Of a stretch of DNA of 64,000 bases, positions 11,461 through 21,998 are shown in pieces. Location: NCBI RefSeq assembly GCF_900458435.1, contig NZ_UHCT01000001.1, positions 1,550,001 through 1,614,000 on the forward strand. Direction: 5' to 3'. Positions within the stretch are counted from its first letter, which is position 1; each line of letters begins with the position of its first letter. The DNA is from Staphylococcus carnosus. Lineage in GTDB: Bacteria > Bacillota > Bacilli > Staphylococcales > Staphylococcaceae. The position numbers and the translations under genes were made by a program. The notes beneath the pieces were generated by a model. That model did not search any database and had not been told where the DNA came from. It saw only the letters and a program-made list of their open reading frames with translations.

Positions 11461-11474
11461 CAAACATACGTTCG
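11461..11474 (-). promoter_or_regulatory. LexA (SOS) box upstream of parE
   Basis: CGAACGTATGTTTG on the minus strand fits the Gram-positive SOS box CGAAC-N4-GTTYG at every defined position. It lies 19-32 bp upstream of the parE start. LexA control of parEC has been reported in Firmicutes; binding here is inferred. Confidence 0.65.
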
Positions 11475-11732
11475 TTAATAAAACATTACATTAAACATTC
11501 TTACTTAAAATCTGGCAAATTGCAAGCCAGAAATTATTTTTAATGACGTATCAATTTGTGTTATGTGTAAAATATATTCTTGTATATACAAATTTCTATC
11601 ATGTGTCTTCAAGTATTGACGTTTAATTCTATCATTTGTAAAATGTGTAGAAAAAATCTTTCCTAGGTCATCAAACTATAACTCATATATGGTAAAATAA
11701 CGTTATCATCAACAAAGGATGTGTCATGCAAA

Positions 11733-12341
11733 ATGATGATTGTGCTTATGCTTTTGCTCGCCTACATTGTAGGTTCATTCCCGAGCGGAGTTATCATCGG
11801 TAAAATATTCTTCAAGAAAGACATCAGACAATTTGGAAGCGGCAATACAGGTGCTACAAACAGCTTTCGTGTATTAGGTCGTCCAGCTGGTTTTGTCGTT
11901 ACATTTTTAGATATATTTAAAGGTTTTATTGTGGTTTTCTTTCCGTTATTGTTCCCAGTACATCCGACAGGTCCTATCAGTGAATTTTTCACAAATGGAT
12001 TAATCGTCGGTGTCTTTGCAATTTTAGGCCATGTCTATCCAATTTTCTTGAAATTTCATGGTGGTAAAGCTGTTGCAACAAGTGCGGGTGTCGTACTAGG
12101 AGTAGCCCCAATATTATTATTAATATTAGCAGCAATCTTTTTCCTTACCTTATACTTAACAAAATATGTATCACTATCAAGTATTGTCGCGGCTATTTGC
12201 TGTGTCATCGGATCTTTGATTATTCATGATTACATCCTACTAGTCGTAAGTATTATTGTAGCAATTCTCTTGATTTTTAGACATCGTACTAACATTGTAC
12301 GTATCTTTAAAGGTGAGGAACCTAAAATTAAATGGATGTAA
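11733..12341 (+). CDS. plsY: Glycerol-3-phosphate acyltransferase PlsY
   Basis: 202-residue multipass membrane enzyme that transfers acyl from acyl-phosphate (made by PlsX) to glycerol-3-phosphate, the first acylation of phospholipid synthesis. Conserved PlsY motifs: GSFPSG near the N-terminus, [15 protein letters not shown] and [12 protein letters not shown]. The longer frame starts at GTG 11721, but that codon abuts the AAAGGA site. ATG 11733 gives [19 protein letters not shown] and the same length as the S. aureus protein. Transcribed away from parE, as in Bacillus and other staphylococci, with a terminator right after it. Confidence 0.93.
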   Translation: MMIVLMLLLAYIVGSFPSGVIIGKIFFKKDIRQFGSGNTGATNSFRVLGRPAGFVVTFLDIFKGFIVVFFPLLFPVHPTGPISEFFTNGLIVGVFAILGHVYPIFLKFHGGKAVATSAGVVLGVAPILLLILAAIFFLTLYLTKYVSLSSIVAAICCVIGSLIIHDYILLVVSIIVAILLIFRHRTNIVRIFKGEEPKIKWM

Positions 12342-12350
12342 ATGAAACGA

Positions 12351-12379
12351 ACTGGGGCATTTTAATGCTCCAGTTTTTA
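12351..12379 (+). terminator. Intrinsic terminator of plsY
   Basis: CTGGGGCAT / ATGCTCCAG hairpin followed by a T-rich tail. Confidence 0.9.
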
Positions 12380-12547
12380 TTATTTTTTTAAAGTAATTAT
12401 GAAGAATATTTGTACTCTAAGTAAATTTTTCCAAAAAAATTTGCGATTTCATGTTAAATTACACAACAAAACGGTTATAATGCATTATATAAATCATCAG
12501 TTATTTTGATTTATAAATATCCGGTAATAATGAGAGGAGTTTTTACC

Positions 12548-12865
12548 ATGGAATTCAAACTTACAGATAACGCAGTGAAATGGTTTAAAGATGAATTTGA
12601 GTTACCGCAATCAGATAAAGCAATCAAATTTTTCGTACGTTATGGCGGAGAAAAACAATTAAAACAAGGTTTCAGTCCAGCGTTCAACATTGACAATAAA
12701 TCAGATCAAGCCGTAGAAATCGGCTTTGAACAAGATTTCAATGGAGTAGATGTCATTATTGCCGAAAAAGACTTATGGTATTTCGATGGTGAAGATTTAA
12801 CTATCGATGTAGATAACCGTGATGAAATTGAATTTGTACACAATAACGCTTCTAATGCATCATAA
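12548..12865 (+). CDS. HesB/IscA-fold protein without cysteines
   Basis: 105-residue small acidic protein of the HesB/IscA-like fold (FVRYGGEKQLKQGFSPAFNID and DLWYFDGEDLTIDV are typical of the YneR-like branch). It has no cysteine at all, so it cannot bind an iron-sulfur cluster like IscA/SufA, and its function is unknown. Start ATG 12548 follows GAGAGGAG; the frame extends 14 codons further upstream without a ribosome site. A candidate promoter (TTAAAT, 16 bp, TATAAT at 12476) precedes it, within a 14-bp palindrome. In Bacillus the homologue also neighbours plsY and parE. A strong terminator follows. Confidence 0.85.
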   Translation: MEFKLTDNAVKWFKDEFELPQSDKAIKFFVRYGGEKQLKQGFSPAFNIDNKSDQAVEIGFEQDFNGVDVIIAEKDLWYFDGEDLTIDVDNRDEIEFVHNNASNAS

Positions 12866-12881
12866 TATAGAGTTAGATTGA

Positions 12882-12913
12882 ACGCGCAGTTGTTAAAGCA
12901 GCTGCGCGTTTTT
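12882..12913 (+). terminator. Intrinsic terminator after the HesB-like gene
   Basis: ACGCGCAGTTG / CAGCTGCGCGT hairpin followed by T5; it ends just before the convergent thioesterase gene. Confidence 0.9.
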
Positions 12914-12919
12914 CATTAT

Positions 12920-13381
12920 CTATTCAATTCCGTTTGTAACCTCAAAATTTTCTCCCGCTCTATTTCTTTTTTCCACTTCTTGATAAGTTTCATGCCAATC
13001 TGGAAAATGGCGATCTAGACGTATAGGTGTACGTGTATCTTCAGTCATACATATCAATTCAGTAGAACCTTTAGTAGTGACTTCATCATTTTCATTATAA
13101 ATTTCATAACAATATAATGAGCGAATGCGGGAATAACGTTCTACCCATGTTTTAATTCTTACTTTCTCTGGATAAGTCACAGGTTTAATATACTTAATAT
13201 TTAAATCAGTAACAGGTGAGATAATACCGCGTTTTTCCATATCTGCATAATTGAAACCTAACTTGCTAATATAATCAGTACGTGCAACTTCAAACCAAGT
13301 CGCATAATTACCATGATAGATAAATCCCATCTTATCGGTTTCTTGATATCTTGCTTCAATTTCAGTAATACTGTAAATCAT
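12920..13381 (-). CDS. Acyl-CoA thioesterase, hot-dog fold (YbgC/YneP-like)
   Basis: 153-residue single-domain 4-hydroxybenzoyl-CoA thioesterase-like protein. The signature RYQETDKMGFIYHGNYATWFEVAR contains the conserved Asp/His-Gly-Asn segment of the family, followed by PVTDLNIKYIKPVTYPEKVRIKTWV. It probably hydrolyses an acyl-CoA; the substrate cannot be read from sequence. Start ATG 13381 has only a weak ribosome site (AAAGCGTGG). It lies between the HesB-like gene (convergent) and acnA (same strand, behind a terminator), the same neighbourhood as yneP next to citB in Bacillus. Confidence 0.85.
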   Translation of the reverse strand: MIYSITEIEARYQETDKMGFIYHGNYATWFEVARTDYISKLGFNYADMEKRGIISPVTDLNIKYIKPVTYPEKVRIKTWVERYSRIRSLYCYEIYNENDEVTTKGSTELICMTEDTRTPIRLDRHFPDWHETYQEVEKRNRAGENFEVTNGIE

Positions 13382-13429
13382 GTTTTTACCACGCTTTCTA
13401 TACTCATTTGCTTAATTATCATATCACAA

Positions 13430-13469
13430 ATAAAAGAGACTAAGATAGTAAGGACACTATCTCAGCCTC
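13430..13469 (-). terminator. Intrinsic terminator of acnA
   Basis: GAGGCTGAGATAG / CTATCTTAGTCTC hairpin with a T-rich tail on the minus strand, about 30 bp after the acnA stop. Confidence 0.88.
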
Positions 13470-13500
13470 AATCTATTCAAGCCTCAAATTAATCGTTAAC

Positions 13501-16206
13501 TTAAGCGTCTTGTAATTTTTTACGTAATACTAATTGTAAGATACCACCGTGACGATAGTAGTCTAATTCAACAAGTGAGTCGAAACGAGCGATTGCTTCG
13601 AATTCTACAACTTCGCCAGATTCTTTTTTCGCTGTTACTTTAACTTTGTCATGAGGTTTTACATTTTCATCGATATCAACAGAAATTTCTTCTCTGCCGT
13701 CTAATCCTAGGCTGTCAGCTGATTCGCCGTCTAGGAATTGTAATGGAAGTACACCCATCATAACTAAGTTTGAACGGTGGATACGTTCGTAACTTTGAGC
13801 GATAACTGTTTTAACACCTAAAAGGTTTGTACCTTTAGCTGCCCAGTCACGTGAAGATCCCATACCGTAGTCATTACCTGCTAATACAACTAAGCCTGTG
13901 CCGTCTTCTTTGTATTTCATTGCAGCATCATAAATCGGCATTACTTCATCAGTTGGCCAATAAGTTGTGAAGCCACCTTCTGTACCAGGAGCTAATTGGT
14001 TTTTAATACGAATATTCGCGAATGTACCACGAACCATTACTTCATGGTTACCACGTCTTGAACCATAAGAGTTGAACTCTCTGATTGGTACATCATTTTC
14101 TTGCAAGTATTGGCCTGCAGGTGTATCTTTACCAATCGCACCAGCTGGTGAAATATGGTCAGTTGTTACAGAATCACCGAATTTACCCATTACACGTAGG
14201 TTTTTCAATGGTTCGATTGTACCAGGTTCTTTAGATAAGCCTTGGAAGAATGTTGGATTTTGAATGTAAGTTGATTTAGGATCAAAGTCATATAATGGCG
14301 CATCCGTTACATCAATTTCATTCCACATTTCGTTGTTAGTGTATACATTTGAGTATTCTTCACGGAATAATTCAGGTGTAACAGCACTATCAACTGCATC
14401 TGCAACCTCTTTGATTGAAGGCCAGATATCTTTCAAGTAAACATCGTTACCATCTTTATCTTTACCTAAAGAGTCATTTTGAAGGTCGATATCTACAGTA
14501 CCTGCTAAAGCATACGCTACAACTAATGGAGGTGATGCTAAGTAGTTACCTTTTACTAATGGGTGAATACGTCCTTCAAAGTTACGGTTACCTGATAATA
14601 CAGAAGTTACTAATAAGTCTTCTCCTGAAATTGCTTTTTCGATTTCTGGTAAAAGTGGACCAGAGTTACCGATACAAGTTGTACAACCATAACCAACTAA
14701 GTTGAATCCAAGTTCATCAAGATATTCTTGTAAACCAGAATCAGCTAAGTAACCTGTTACAACTTTTGAACCTGGTGCTAATGATGTTTTAACAAACTCA
14801 GGAACTTTCAAGCCTTTTTCAACAGCATTTTTAGCTACTAAACCAGCACCTAACATTACATATGGGTTAGATGTGTTTGTACATGATGTGATTGCAGCAA
14901 TTGCAATATCACCAGTAGTCATTTCAGCAGTTCTGCCGTCTTCAAATTCAATTTTAGCTTTTTTATCGAATTCTGATTCATCATAACCAAAGCCTTGGTT
15001 ACCTGCTGGTGCAGTTACAGATTTTTCGAATGATTCTTTCATGTCGCCTAATTTAATCAAGTCTTGTGGACGTTTAGGACCTGATAAAGAAGGTTCAACA
15101 GTAGATAAATCTAATTCTACAACATCTGTGTATGATGGATCTTCTTTTGTTACGTCAAAGAACATATGGTTTTGTTTCAAGTACTCTTCAACAAGTTCAA
15201 TTTGTTCTTCAGAACGGCCAGTTAAACGTAAATATTTAAGAGATTCTTCGTCTACCGGGAAGAAACCGCATGTAGCACCATATTCAGGAGCCATGTTAGC
15301 GATTGTAGCACGGTCAGCTAATGGTAAGTGTTGTACACCAGGACCGAAGAATTCAACAAATTTACCTACAACGCCTTTTTTACGTAATTCTTCAGTTACA
15401 CGTAATGCTAAGTCAGTTGCAGTTGCACCTTGCGGTAATGCATTTGTCAAACGTACGCCGATAACTTCTGGAATTGGGAAGTAAGAAGGTTGGCCAAGCA
15501 TACCTGCTTCAGCTTCGATACCGCCAACACCCCAGCCAAGAACGCCAAGACCATTGATCATTGTAGTATGTGAGTCAGTACCTACTAATGTATCAGGGAA
15601 AGCTACTGTTTCGCCGTCTACGTCTCTAGCATGTACAACATTTGCTAAATACTCTAAGTTTACTTGGTGAACGATACCAGTTGCTGGTGGTACTGCATTG
15701 TAGTTATCGAATGCTTTAGTAGCCCAGTTTAAGAATTGATAACGTTCATAGTTACGATGAAATTCTAATTTCATGTTACGTTGTAATGCATCAGGATTAG
15801 CATAGCTATCAACTTGTACAGAGTGGTCAATAACTAAATCAACTGGTACTTCTGGGTTGATTTTGTTAATATCTCCACCTACATCATCCATTGCTTTACG
15901 TAATGAAGCTAAATCTACTACAGCTGGAACACCAGTGAAGTCTTGTAAGATTACGCGTGAAGGTTTGAATGGAACTTCGCCTTCTCCGCCATTGCCGAAT
16001 TTTGATAACCCTTCGATATGCTCGTCAGTAATAACAAACCCGTCTTCTTGACGCAAAACTGATTCTAACAATACTCGGATTGAGTATGGTAATTTGTTGA
16101 TGTTTGTTAAACCTTGTTCTTCTAATGCTTGCAAATCATAAAAAGTGTACGTTTTTCCGTTAAGAGAAAACGTTTTCTTTGCCTGCTCTTTTAAGTTAGA
16201 AGACAT
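13501..16206 (-). CDS. acnA: Aconitate hydratase A
   Basis: 901-residue TCA-cycle enzyme interconverting citrate and isocitrate through a [4Fe-4S] cluster. Cluster ligands are Cys442 ([11 protein letters not shown]) and Cys508/Cys511 ([12 protein letters not shown]). The C-terminal swivel domain contains [11 protein letters not shown] chose ATG 16206, which follows AGGGGGGATTATAC; the frame runs 7 codons further to a TTG, but those codons contain the ribosome site. Length equals the S. aureus enzyme. A perfect 14-bp cre-like palindrome lies inside codons 10-14 and a Fur-box-like palindrome about 170 bp upstream, so control by carbon and iron supply is possible. Confidence 0.97.
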   Translation of the reverse strand: MSSNLKEQAKKTFSLNGKTYTFYDLQALEEQGLTNINKLPYSIRVLLESVLRQEDGFVITDEHIEGLSKFGNGGEGEVPFKPSRVILQDFTGVPAVVDLASLRKAMDDVGGDINKINPEVPVDLVIDHSVQVDSYANPDALQRNMKLEFHRNYERYQFLNWATKAFDNYNAVPPATGIVHQVNLEYLANVVHARDVDGETVAFPDTLVGTDSHTTMINGLGVLGWGVGGIEAEAGMLGQPSYFPIPEVIGVRLTNALPQGATATDLALRVTEELRKKGVVGKFVEFFGPGVQHLPLADRATIANMAPEYGATCGFFPVDEESLKYLRLTGRSEEQIELVEEYLKQNHMFFDVTKEDPSYTDVVELDLSTVEPSLSGPKRPQDLIKLGDMKESFEKSVTAPAGNQGFGYDESEFDKKAKIEFEDGRTAEMTTGDIAIAAITSCTNTSNPYVMLGAGLVAKNAVEKGLKVPEFVKTSLAPGSKVVTGYLADSGLQEYLDELGFNLVGYGCTTCIGNSGPLLPEIEKAISGEDLLVTSVLSGNRNFEGRIHPLVKGNYLASPPLVVAYALAGTVDIDLQNDSLGKDKDGNDVYLKDIWPSIKEVADAVDSAVTPELFREEYSNVYTNNEMWNEIDVTDAPLYDFDPKSTYIQNPTFFQGLSKEPGTIEPLKNLRVMGKFGDSVTTDHISPAGAIGKDTPAGQYLQENDVPIREFNSYGSRRGNHEVMVRGTFANIRIKNQLAPGTEGGFTTYWPTDEVMPIYDAAMKYKEDGTGLVVLAGNDYGMGSSRDWAAKGTNLLGVKTVIAQSYERIHRSNLVMMGVLPLQFLDGESADSLGLDGREEISVDIDENVKPHDKVKVTAKKESGEVVEFEAIARFDSLVELDYYRHGGILQLVLRKKLQDA
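16165..16178. promoter_or_regulatory. cre-like palindrome inside the 5' end of acnA
   Basis: AGAAAACGTTTTCT is a perfect 14-bp palindrome matching the catabolite-response element core at 12 of 14 positions (the outermost T/A pair is swapped). It overlaps codons 10-14 of acnA. Citrate-cycle genes are commonly repressed by CcpA; action here is inferred. Confidence 0.4.
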
Positions 16207-16377
16207 GTATAATCCCCCCTGATTCAATATTATGCCTTTAATTAAATTGTATAGATATAAGTAAGGGATTACAACTATTAAACAGTAGAAAACACGCTAA
16301 AATCATTTTTGTTTTTTAATCAGTAAGTATAAGTATTAATTATCATATACAGCTCGTGTAATAAGTATCTTTTATTG

Positions 16378-16396
16378 ATTGAGAATTGTTTTCAAT
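16378..16396. promoter_or_regulatory. Fur-box-like palindrome upstream of acnA
   Basis: ATTGAGAATTGTTTTCAAT matches the 19-bp Fur/PerR-type consensus ATTGATAATCATTATCAAT at 15 positions. It lies in the 259-bp gap between acnA and the betaine transporter, about 170 bp upstream of the acnA start. Function is inferred from sequence only. Confidence 0.35.
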
Positions 16397-16418
16397 TAAA
16401 ACAATAAATCTTTATAAC

Positions 16419-16451
16419 AAAAAACTACCCCGCATCATTTGCGAGGTAGTC
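16419..16451 (-). terminator. Intrinsic terminator of the BCCT transporter gene
   Basis: ACTACCTCGC / GCGGGGTAGT hairpin followed by T6 on the minus strand. Confidence 0.9.
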
Positions 16452-16465
16452 ATGATTTAATCATA

Positions 16466-18100
16466 TTATGAATGTGATTGTTCAGATTGTTGACGTGCTT
16501 TACGTTTATCTAAAATATCTTCTTCATAATCTTGTTGAGAATATTTTACATATTCTTCTAAACGGTGTTTATTAGGCGTTAACGTCAAGCCTAAGAATTT
16601 ACGTTCGCGGTTCGCATCTTTGTAGAAACTGATCATCATCAGTATCACGATAATGGAGAATGGCAATGCACTGATTATCGCAGCACTTTGTAATGAGTTC
16701 AATCCTGTATCTCCACCTGAGAATAACAGAATGAATGCGATAAGTGATTGAGCTACACCCCATGATACTTTGATATATGATGATGGTTCTAATGAACCGA
16801 ATGAAGTTTGCATACCTAACACGAATGTTGCTGAGTCTGCTGATGTAATAAAGAATGAAGCAATCAACAATAACGCGATAATAGATAAGACAAAGCCCAT
16901 TGGCAAGTGATGGAACACGCCGAATAATTGTGTTTCAGGTGCCATTTTGAATAAGTCATGGTGTTTCTTACCAGTTTCAATACCTAGTACACCAAACACA
17001 CTGAACCAAATAAAGCTGACAATTGCTGGAACTAGCAATACGCCTGACATAAATTCTCTGATTGAACGTCCTTTAGAAACACGGGCAATAAATACACCCA
17101 CGAATGGACTCCAACTTAACCACCAGCCCCAATAATATAGTGTCCATGATGACATCCATTCACGTTTTTGCGGATTTAATGCCGCAGTATCAAAACTGTT
17201 GAATAAGAATGAATTAAATAAGCTACCTGTTGAGCTTGTCATCATATCCAAAATAAGAACTGTAGGTCCGACAATTAAAGCAATAATCATCAATAGTGCC
17301 CCTAATCCAATATTAAGGTTACTTAAATATTGGATACCTTTGCTTAGGCCAGACCAAGCTGAAGCGATAAAGAGAATTGTTACGATAATAATAATTACAC
17401 CTTGAACCCAAACATTGTTTGGAACTCCAAATAAGTAATTTAATCCACCATTGATTTGCAGTGCACCCATACCTAGAGATACGGCAACACCGACAACTGT
17501 TGCGAATACCGCTAATACGTCAACAATTGTACCAATTGGGCCATCTACTTTATCTCCTAAAATCGGACGTAAAGTTTTAGATAAAAGACCAGCTTCTCCT
17601 TTTCTAAACTGAGCATAAGCGAGTGCTAAAGCAACTACACCATATACTGCCCATGCGTGGAAGCCCCAATGGAAGAAAGAAGAACGTAATGCTTCTGTAT
17701 AAGCTTGCGCTGTTTCGGGTTTAGCGTTCGGCGGTGCAGCAAAATCTCCCATAGGTTCAGCTGCGCCATAGAATACTAATCCGATTCCCATTCCAGCACT
17801 GAATAACATTGCAAACCAAGAAATAGTATTGAATTCAGGTTTGTCATTCGGTTTCCCTAGTTTTAGTTTACCGATTGGGCTGAAAATCAAGAACACACAG
17901 AAGAATACGATTATCGTAGTTAAAATTAAGTAATACCAACCCAAATCATTGGTAATCCAAAGTTTGACGGCATTCGTGATTTTGTCAAACTGGCTAGGAA
18001 AGATAGCTCCGGCTAAAACAACGATTAATACTAGAATCGATCCGTAAATAAATACCGGTGAAAGCTTCTTGCCATTATTACCATGCTGAGAAGAATTCAT
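16466..18100 (-). CDS. opuD2: BCCT-family glycine betaine/choline transporter
   Basis: 544-residue secondary transporter with about 12 membrane segments. BCCT signatures: GMGIGLVFYGAAEPM in the sodium/substrate path and the tryptophan-rich betaine segment YYWGWWLSWSPFVGVFIARVSKGR. It takes up osmoprotectants under salt stress. ATG 18100 follows AGGGAG at 9 nt; an earlier TTG (18106) is too close to that site. It occupies the position of opuD2 beside acnA in S. aureus. Divergent from mscL, so two osmotic-stress genes share one intergenic region. Which betaine or choline it prefers is unknown. Confidence 0.88.
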   Translation of the reverse strand: MNSSQHGNNGKKLSPVFIYGSILVLIVVLAGAIFPSQFDKITNAVKLWITNDLGWYYLILTTIIVFFCVFLIFSPIGKLKLGKPNDKPEFNTISWFAMLFSAGMGIGLVFYGAAEPMGDFAAPPNAKPETAQAYTEALRSSFFHWGFHAWAVYGVVALALAYAQFRKGEAGLLSKTLRPILGDKVDGPIGTIVDVLAVFATVVGVAVSLGMGALQINGGLNYLFGVPNNVWVQGVIIIIVTILFIASAWSGLSKGIQYLSNLNIGLGALLMIIALIVGPTVLILDMMTSSTGSLFNSFLFNSFDTAALNPQKREWMSSWTLYYWGWWLSWSPFVGVFIARVSKGRSIREFMSGVLLVPAIVSFIWFSVFGVLGIETGKKHHDLFKMAPETQLFGVFHHLPMGFVLSIIALLLIASFFITSADSATFVLGMQTSFGSLEPSSYIKVSWGVAQSLIAFILLFSGGDTGLNSLQSAAIISALPFSIIVILMMISFYKDANRERKFLGLTLTPNKHRLEEYVKYSQQDYEEDILDKRKARQQSEQSHS

Positions 18101-18488
18101 AATCAATTACTCCCTTTCTATTTATTTTATTGTCCAAAAAATATAAAACTGATTTTATAAGAAAAAATCATTTTCGCGAAAAACCATTTACTAGCATAAC
18201 AAAGGACTAGCATATAATCAAATTTACCAATAACAAATATACAATATATTAATTATTGATTAAATCATAAATGTTTTAGGGGTTAATTTGATTATTTAAC
18301 GCTTATATTAGGCAATATACTTTTGGTCTATACCCTTTTTTATTACTTATAAATATGAAAGCGCTATGATTCCCAAAAAAAGCAATGTCCTTTCAAGAAT
18401 TTGTAAAAATAACCAAAACAGCTATTTTTTTTCTTAAAAGATTTATCGTATAATATAGTTTAGTAAATTTAGGAGGATATCTATACTT
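18101..18488. other. 388-bp divergent intergenic region between opuD2 and mscL
   Basis: Very AT-rich and without an ORF. It must hold the promoters of both osmotic-stress genes. I could not assign clear -35/-10 pairs. One cre-like site lies at 18356-18369. No RNA structure was recognised. Confidence 0.6.
18356..18369. promoter_or_regulatory. cre-like site between opuD2 and mscL
   Basis: TGAAAGCGCTATGA fits the catabolite-response element consensus TGNAANCGNTNNCA except at position 13. It lies 120 bp upstream of mscL and 256 bp upstream of opuD2. CcpA binding is inferred. Confidence 0.35.
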
Positions 18489-18911
18489 ATGTTTAAAGAA
18501 TTTAAAGAGTTTGCCTTTAAAGGAAACGTATTAGACTTAGCTGTTGCTGTAGTAATGGGTGCTGCTTTCAACAAAATCATTACTTCATTAGTAACATATA
18601 TCATCATGCCATTAATCGGCTTAATCTTCGGTACAGTAGATTTCGCTAAAAACTGGTCATTTATGGGGATTAAATATGGCTTATTCGTTCAATCTGTCAT
18701 CGATTTCTTAATCGTTGCTTTCGCCCTATTCCTTTTCGTTAAATTAGCAAATACATTAATGAGAAAAGAAGAAGTGGAAGAAGAGCCAGAAGAAAATATT
18801 GTTTTACTTACTGAAATCAGAGACTTATTGCAACAACAAAATGGCACTGTTACAAATGAAACAACTAACATCTTTACTGAAACTGACGATGTTGATAATA
18901 AGAAATTTTAA
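18489..18911 (+). CDS. mscL: Large-conductance mechanosensitive channel MscL
   Basis: 140-residue channel that opens under membrane tension and releases solutes on hypo-osmotic shock. The N-terminal amphipathic helix and TM1 ([27 protein letters not shown]), the periplasmic loop and TM2 (about 60-85) are all recognisable, followed by the charged cytoplasmic bundle ([13 protein letters not shown]). It is about 20 residues longer than the usual 120-residue staphylococcal form because of a polar tail rich in Thr, Asn and Asp. Start ATG follows AGGAGGATATC. Divergent from a betaine transporter gene; a bidirectional terminator separates it from sbcC. Confidence 0.95.
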   Translation: MFKEFKEFAFKGNVLDLAVAVVMGAAFNKIITSLVTYIIMPLIGLIFGTVDFAKNWSFMGIKYGLFVQSVIDFLIVAFALFLFVKLANTLMRKEEVEEEPEENIVLLTEIRDLLQQQNGTVTNETTNIFTETDDVDNKKF

Positions 18912-18924
18912 TTTATTTCTAAAT

Positions 18925-18957
18925 AAAAACGACTTGCGAATCACGCAAGTCGTTTTT
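18925..18957. terminator. Bidirectional terminator between mscL and sbcC
   Basis: AAAAACGACTTGCG / CGCAAGTCGTTTTT perfect inverted repeat with A and T runs on both flanks, between two convergent genes. Confidence 0.92.
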
Positions 18958-18962
18958 GTATG

Positions 18963-21900
18963 TTAAAACTTAAATTGTGTCGTACTTTGGTAAGCATCTG
19001 TTTTTACTTCTAAAATCGTAGGAATACGTTGTTTAAGTTCACTGACATGAGAAATAATACCTACCATTCTGCCTGTTGATTTAATATTTAATAATGTATC
19101 TAAAGCTGTTTCCAAAGTTTCTTGATCAAGTGTTCCAAATCCTTCATCTATGAACATCGATTCTAAAGTAATGCCGCCTGACTCTTGTTGGACGACTTCA
19201 CTTAATCCTAATGCTAATGCCAATGATGCTTGGAATGATTCTCCACCTGATAGTGTAGAAATATGACGTGTTTTATTGGAATGTGAATCAAACACAACAA
19301 TTTCTAATCCACTATAACCTTGTGTCACAACATCACTCCGTTTTAATATATATCTATTATTGGTCATTTTCATAAACCGCTTATTAGCAAACTCTAAAAT
19401 CATTTCTAAATAGTAAACTAACACATAATTTTCTAATGTCAGCTTTTGTATATTCTTGCCAGATAATACTTCAGCTAAATCAAAAATTTCTTGTTGTTCA
19501 GATAATTCTTTTTCTAAAACATCAATGTGTTCTTTTATTTCTTTAAAATTACTCGTATTTAATTGCATTTTAAACTCATGCTCATTTAACCGCTTCGACT
19601 TCTCTTCTAATTCTGTTTTCTGTAATTCAAGATTTTTAAATAACTTCTCTAAGTCAGGTTTCTCTTGATTACCGATAAGTGCTTTCAATTCAGCAATCTT
19701 ATGAGATAAATTATTTTGTTTCTCATGATATGATTTGATTCGTTCTTCAATTTGTTCTTTTTCTGGCATCAAATCTAAAATCTCTTGTACTTCATCTGTA
19801 CTTTGGATACCGATGTTTTGCATTTCACTTTGTGATTGTTGCTCTAAATTTGTTTTTTCTTTTTGTGTTTCTTTACGGTTATCTTGTGCTGATTTGAACT
19901 TTGTTTGCTCAACTGCTATATTTTGCTTTGCCTCTGTTTCTTGTTGTTTCAGTGCCTCAATTTTAGTTTGATGCGCTTTAACTGCTTCTTCTTTTTCTGA
20001 AAAACCTTTTATAAAATCATTAATCTTATTAAACGTTGTTCCATTTTCGAACGCTTCAATCAAACGATTTATTTTTTCAGATTCAGCTTTTTTCTGAGTG
20101 AGTGCAAGTTGTAAATTTTGAATTTTTTCTTTAATCTCTTGTATTTGAGTTTGTTTTTTCTCAATTTCTTTGTTGCGTTTCTCTTGATGTTTTTTGTCTG
20201 CCTCTGTTTTTTCGTACTTTTCTTTTAAATCTGCGAGTATTTGTTCATTATTTTCCGGCACTTCTTGATGCTCAAATTTATCAGTTTCATTTTTAAGCAT
20301 ACTGTACTCAGCTTCTAATTTAGAATATGCGGCTCTTATTGCTTCTTTGTTCTCGTTTAAATCATTCAACTTTTCTTTTTGTGCTTTTAATTGTTCAAAG
20401 TCCAAATGATCTGAAGGTGAATCAATCGTATTGCCGCATATCGGGCATTGGTCTCCTGGTTGCAACATTGATTGAAGTTTTTTAATCATTGCTTCTTGGT
20501 TGTCAAATTCCAATTGATTCGTATTAAACTGAGAAATTGCTTCTTGAATTTCATTTGATTTCCGCATATTTTGTGTCATTTCTTGTTCTAAAGCTTTTAA
20601 TTTTTTTACACGTTGATCATATTCTTCCTTTTTTTCTATCGCTTCTTTTGTATCTTTGATTTCTTGTTTTAAATCAAACAATTGCTGTGTAAGTTGATGA
20701 AGTCGTTCATAATCAGGTCGCTCATTTTGATGAACAGCTTTCATTTCATCTAATAATTGTTCATTATCATTTAAATCTTTTTTGGATTGGTTATAATCTT
20801 CATGAACTTGGTTTTTAGAGTCATATGCTATTTGATATTGTTTGATATTTTGATAAAAATACTGTGTTTCGTTAATAAATTTACGTTTTGCTTCTATGTC
20901 ATCTTCTGCTTCAGAGAGTGCTGCTTGTTCATCTGTGATTTTCTGCAGACTAGCTTGATATTGTTGAATATTATGCTCGATTTTCTCACACTTAACATTT
21001 AATTCGTCCAATTTTTTTGAATGCGCTGAAATATTTTCAATGATTTGATGAAGCGGGCGTACTTCTCGGATTTTTTTCAACTTTGTTTCCAGTATTTTAA
21101 TTTCAGAAGCATGTTTTTCAAGTGCTTCTAATTCATCTGTTAAAGTCTTTCGGTCATTTATTTTTTGATTTAAATCTTCAGCATCTCGATAAGCTGTTTC
21201 AGCTTTATGCTTAACTTCCTCTTGTTGCGTTTTTTCTTTTTCTAAGTGTTTATAAATATCTTTACCAATTCGTTCAAAATCTGGAATCGCATCTAATAAT
21301 TTTTCAGTTTGTATGCTCGGAAGTGTTTTATACGCTTGTAAGCTTTCATCATCAAAATCCTCTGCTTTATTCCACAACTGTTCGATTTGCTGGTGTCTTG
21401 CTTCAATTTTTTTCTTTTCTTCTTTATTTTGATTCACTAACATTTGCTGTAAAGTTTCAAAACGGTTCGTGTTGAATAATGTTCTAAGAATTTCTTGTTT
21501 TGCTGAACTCTTAGAAAAGAGGAACTTTTTAAATTCTCCTTGCGGCAGAATAAACAGCTGTCTAAATTGCTCTATATCAACACCTAACAAGCCTTCTATA
21601 TAATTATTCCCCGCAGTGACTTTGCTTTCTCTAAGTTCATATTTTCCATCTTCTAGCTCATAAACGGATAAATTAGGATTTGTTGGGTTTTTATTGCCTT
21701 CTTTGATAAAGGCACCTTGTCTAACAACTTTAAACTGCTTATCTTTCAATTGAAATACAAGTTCTACCTCCATAGGAGATTTTCCATCAGCAAAGTGACT
21801 TCTTAATGCAGTTTCTTTTCTTGAAGACGTTGATGCTTTTCCATACAAAGCAAACACAATCGCATCAAACAGCATTGACTTTCCTGAACCTGTTTTACCA

Positions 21901-21998
21901 CTGATTAGAAAAAGTTCATTATTTTTCAGTTGTGTAAAATCTATTGTTTCTTCCATGAAAGGACCGACATTTTGCAAATGAAGGTTTAATGGTTTCAT
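18963..21998 (-). CDS. sbcC: Exonuclease SbcCD subunit C (SMC/Rad50-like ATPase)
   Basis: 1011-residue ATPase that with SbcD cleaves hairpins and blocked DNA ends. Walker A is GKTGSGKS (residues 34-41). Two long coiled-coil arms, rich in Glu, Lys and Gln, flank the zinc hook CPIC (about residues 517-520). The ABC signature [20 protein letters not shown] and Walker [13 protein letters not shown] lie near the C-terminus. The start ATG overlaps the sbcD stop by 4 bp, so the complex is coupled. Length fits the Gram-positive SbcC family. No LexA box was found upstream of the pair. Confidence 0.95.
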   Translation of the reverse strand: MKPLNLHLQNVGPFMEETIDFTQLKNNELFLISGKTGSGKSMLFDAIVFALYGKASTSSRKETALRSHFADGKSPMEVELVFQLKDKQFKVVRQGAFIKEGNKNPTNPNLSVYELEDGKYELRESKVTAGNNYIEGLLGVDIEQFRQLFILPQGEFKKFLFSKSSAKQEILRTLFNTNRFETLQQMLVNQNKEEKKKIEARHQQIEQLWNKAEDFDDESLQAYKTLPSIQTEKLLDAIPDFERIGKDIYKHLEKEKTQQEEVKHKAETAYRDAEDLNQKINDRKTLTDELEALEKHASEIKILETKLKKIREVRPLHQIIENISAHSKKLDELNVKCEKIEHNIQQYQASLQKITDEQAALSEAEDDIEAKRKFINETQYFYQNIKQYQIAYDSKNQVHEDYNQSKKDLNDNEQLLDEMKAVHQNERPDYERLHQLTQQLFDLKQEIKDTKEAIEKKEEYDQRVKKLKALEQEMTQNMRKSNEIQEAISQFNTNQLEFDNQEAMIKKLQSMLQPGDQCPICGNTIDSPSDHLDFEQLKAQKEKLNDLNENKEAIRAAYSKLEAEYSMLKNETDKFEHQEVPENNEQILADLKEKYEKTEADKKHQEKRNKEIEKKQTQIQEIKEKIQNLQLALTQKKAESEKINRLIEAFENGTTFNKINDFIKGFSEKEEAVKAHQTKIEALKQQETEAKQNIAVEQTKFKSAQDNRKETQKEKTNLEQQSQSEMQNIGIQSTDEVQEILDLMPEKEQIEERIKSYHEKQNNLSHKIAELKALIGNQEKPDLEKLFKNLELQKTELEEKSKRLNEHEFKMQLNTSNFKEIKEHIDVLEKELSEQQEIFDLAEVLSGKNIQKLTLENYVLVYYLEMILEFANKRFMKMTNNRYILKRSDVVTQGYSGLEIVVFDSHSNKTRHISTLSGGESFQASLALALGLSEVVQQESGGITLESMFIDEGFGTLDQETLETALDTLLNIKSTGRMVGIISHVSELKQRIPTILEVKTDAYQSTTQFKF

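Noticed and set aside
12476..12489. Palindrome TATAATGCATTATA upstream of the HesB-like gene as a PerR box
   Set aside because: The spacer is two bases rather than one and the left half is better explained as a -10 TATAAT element.
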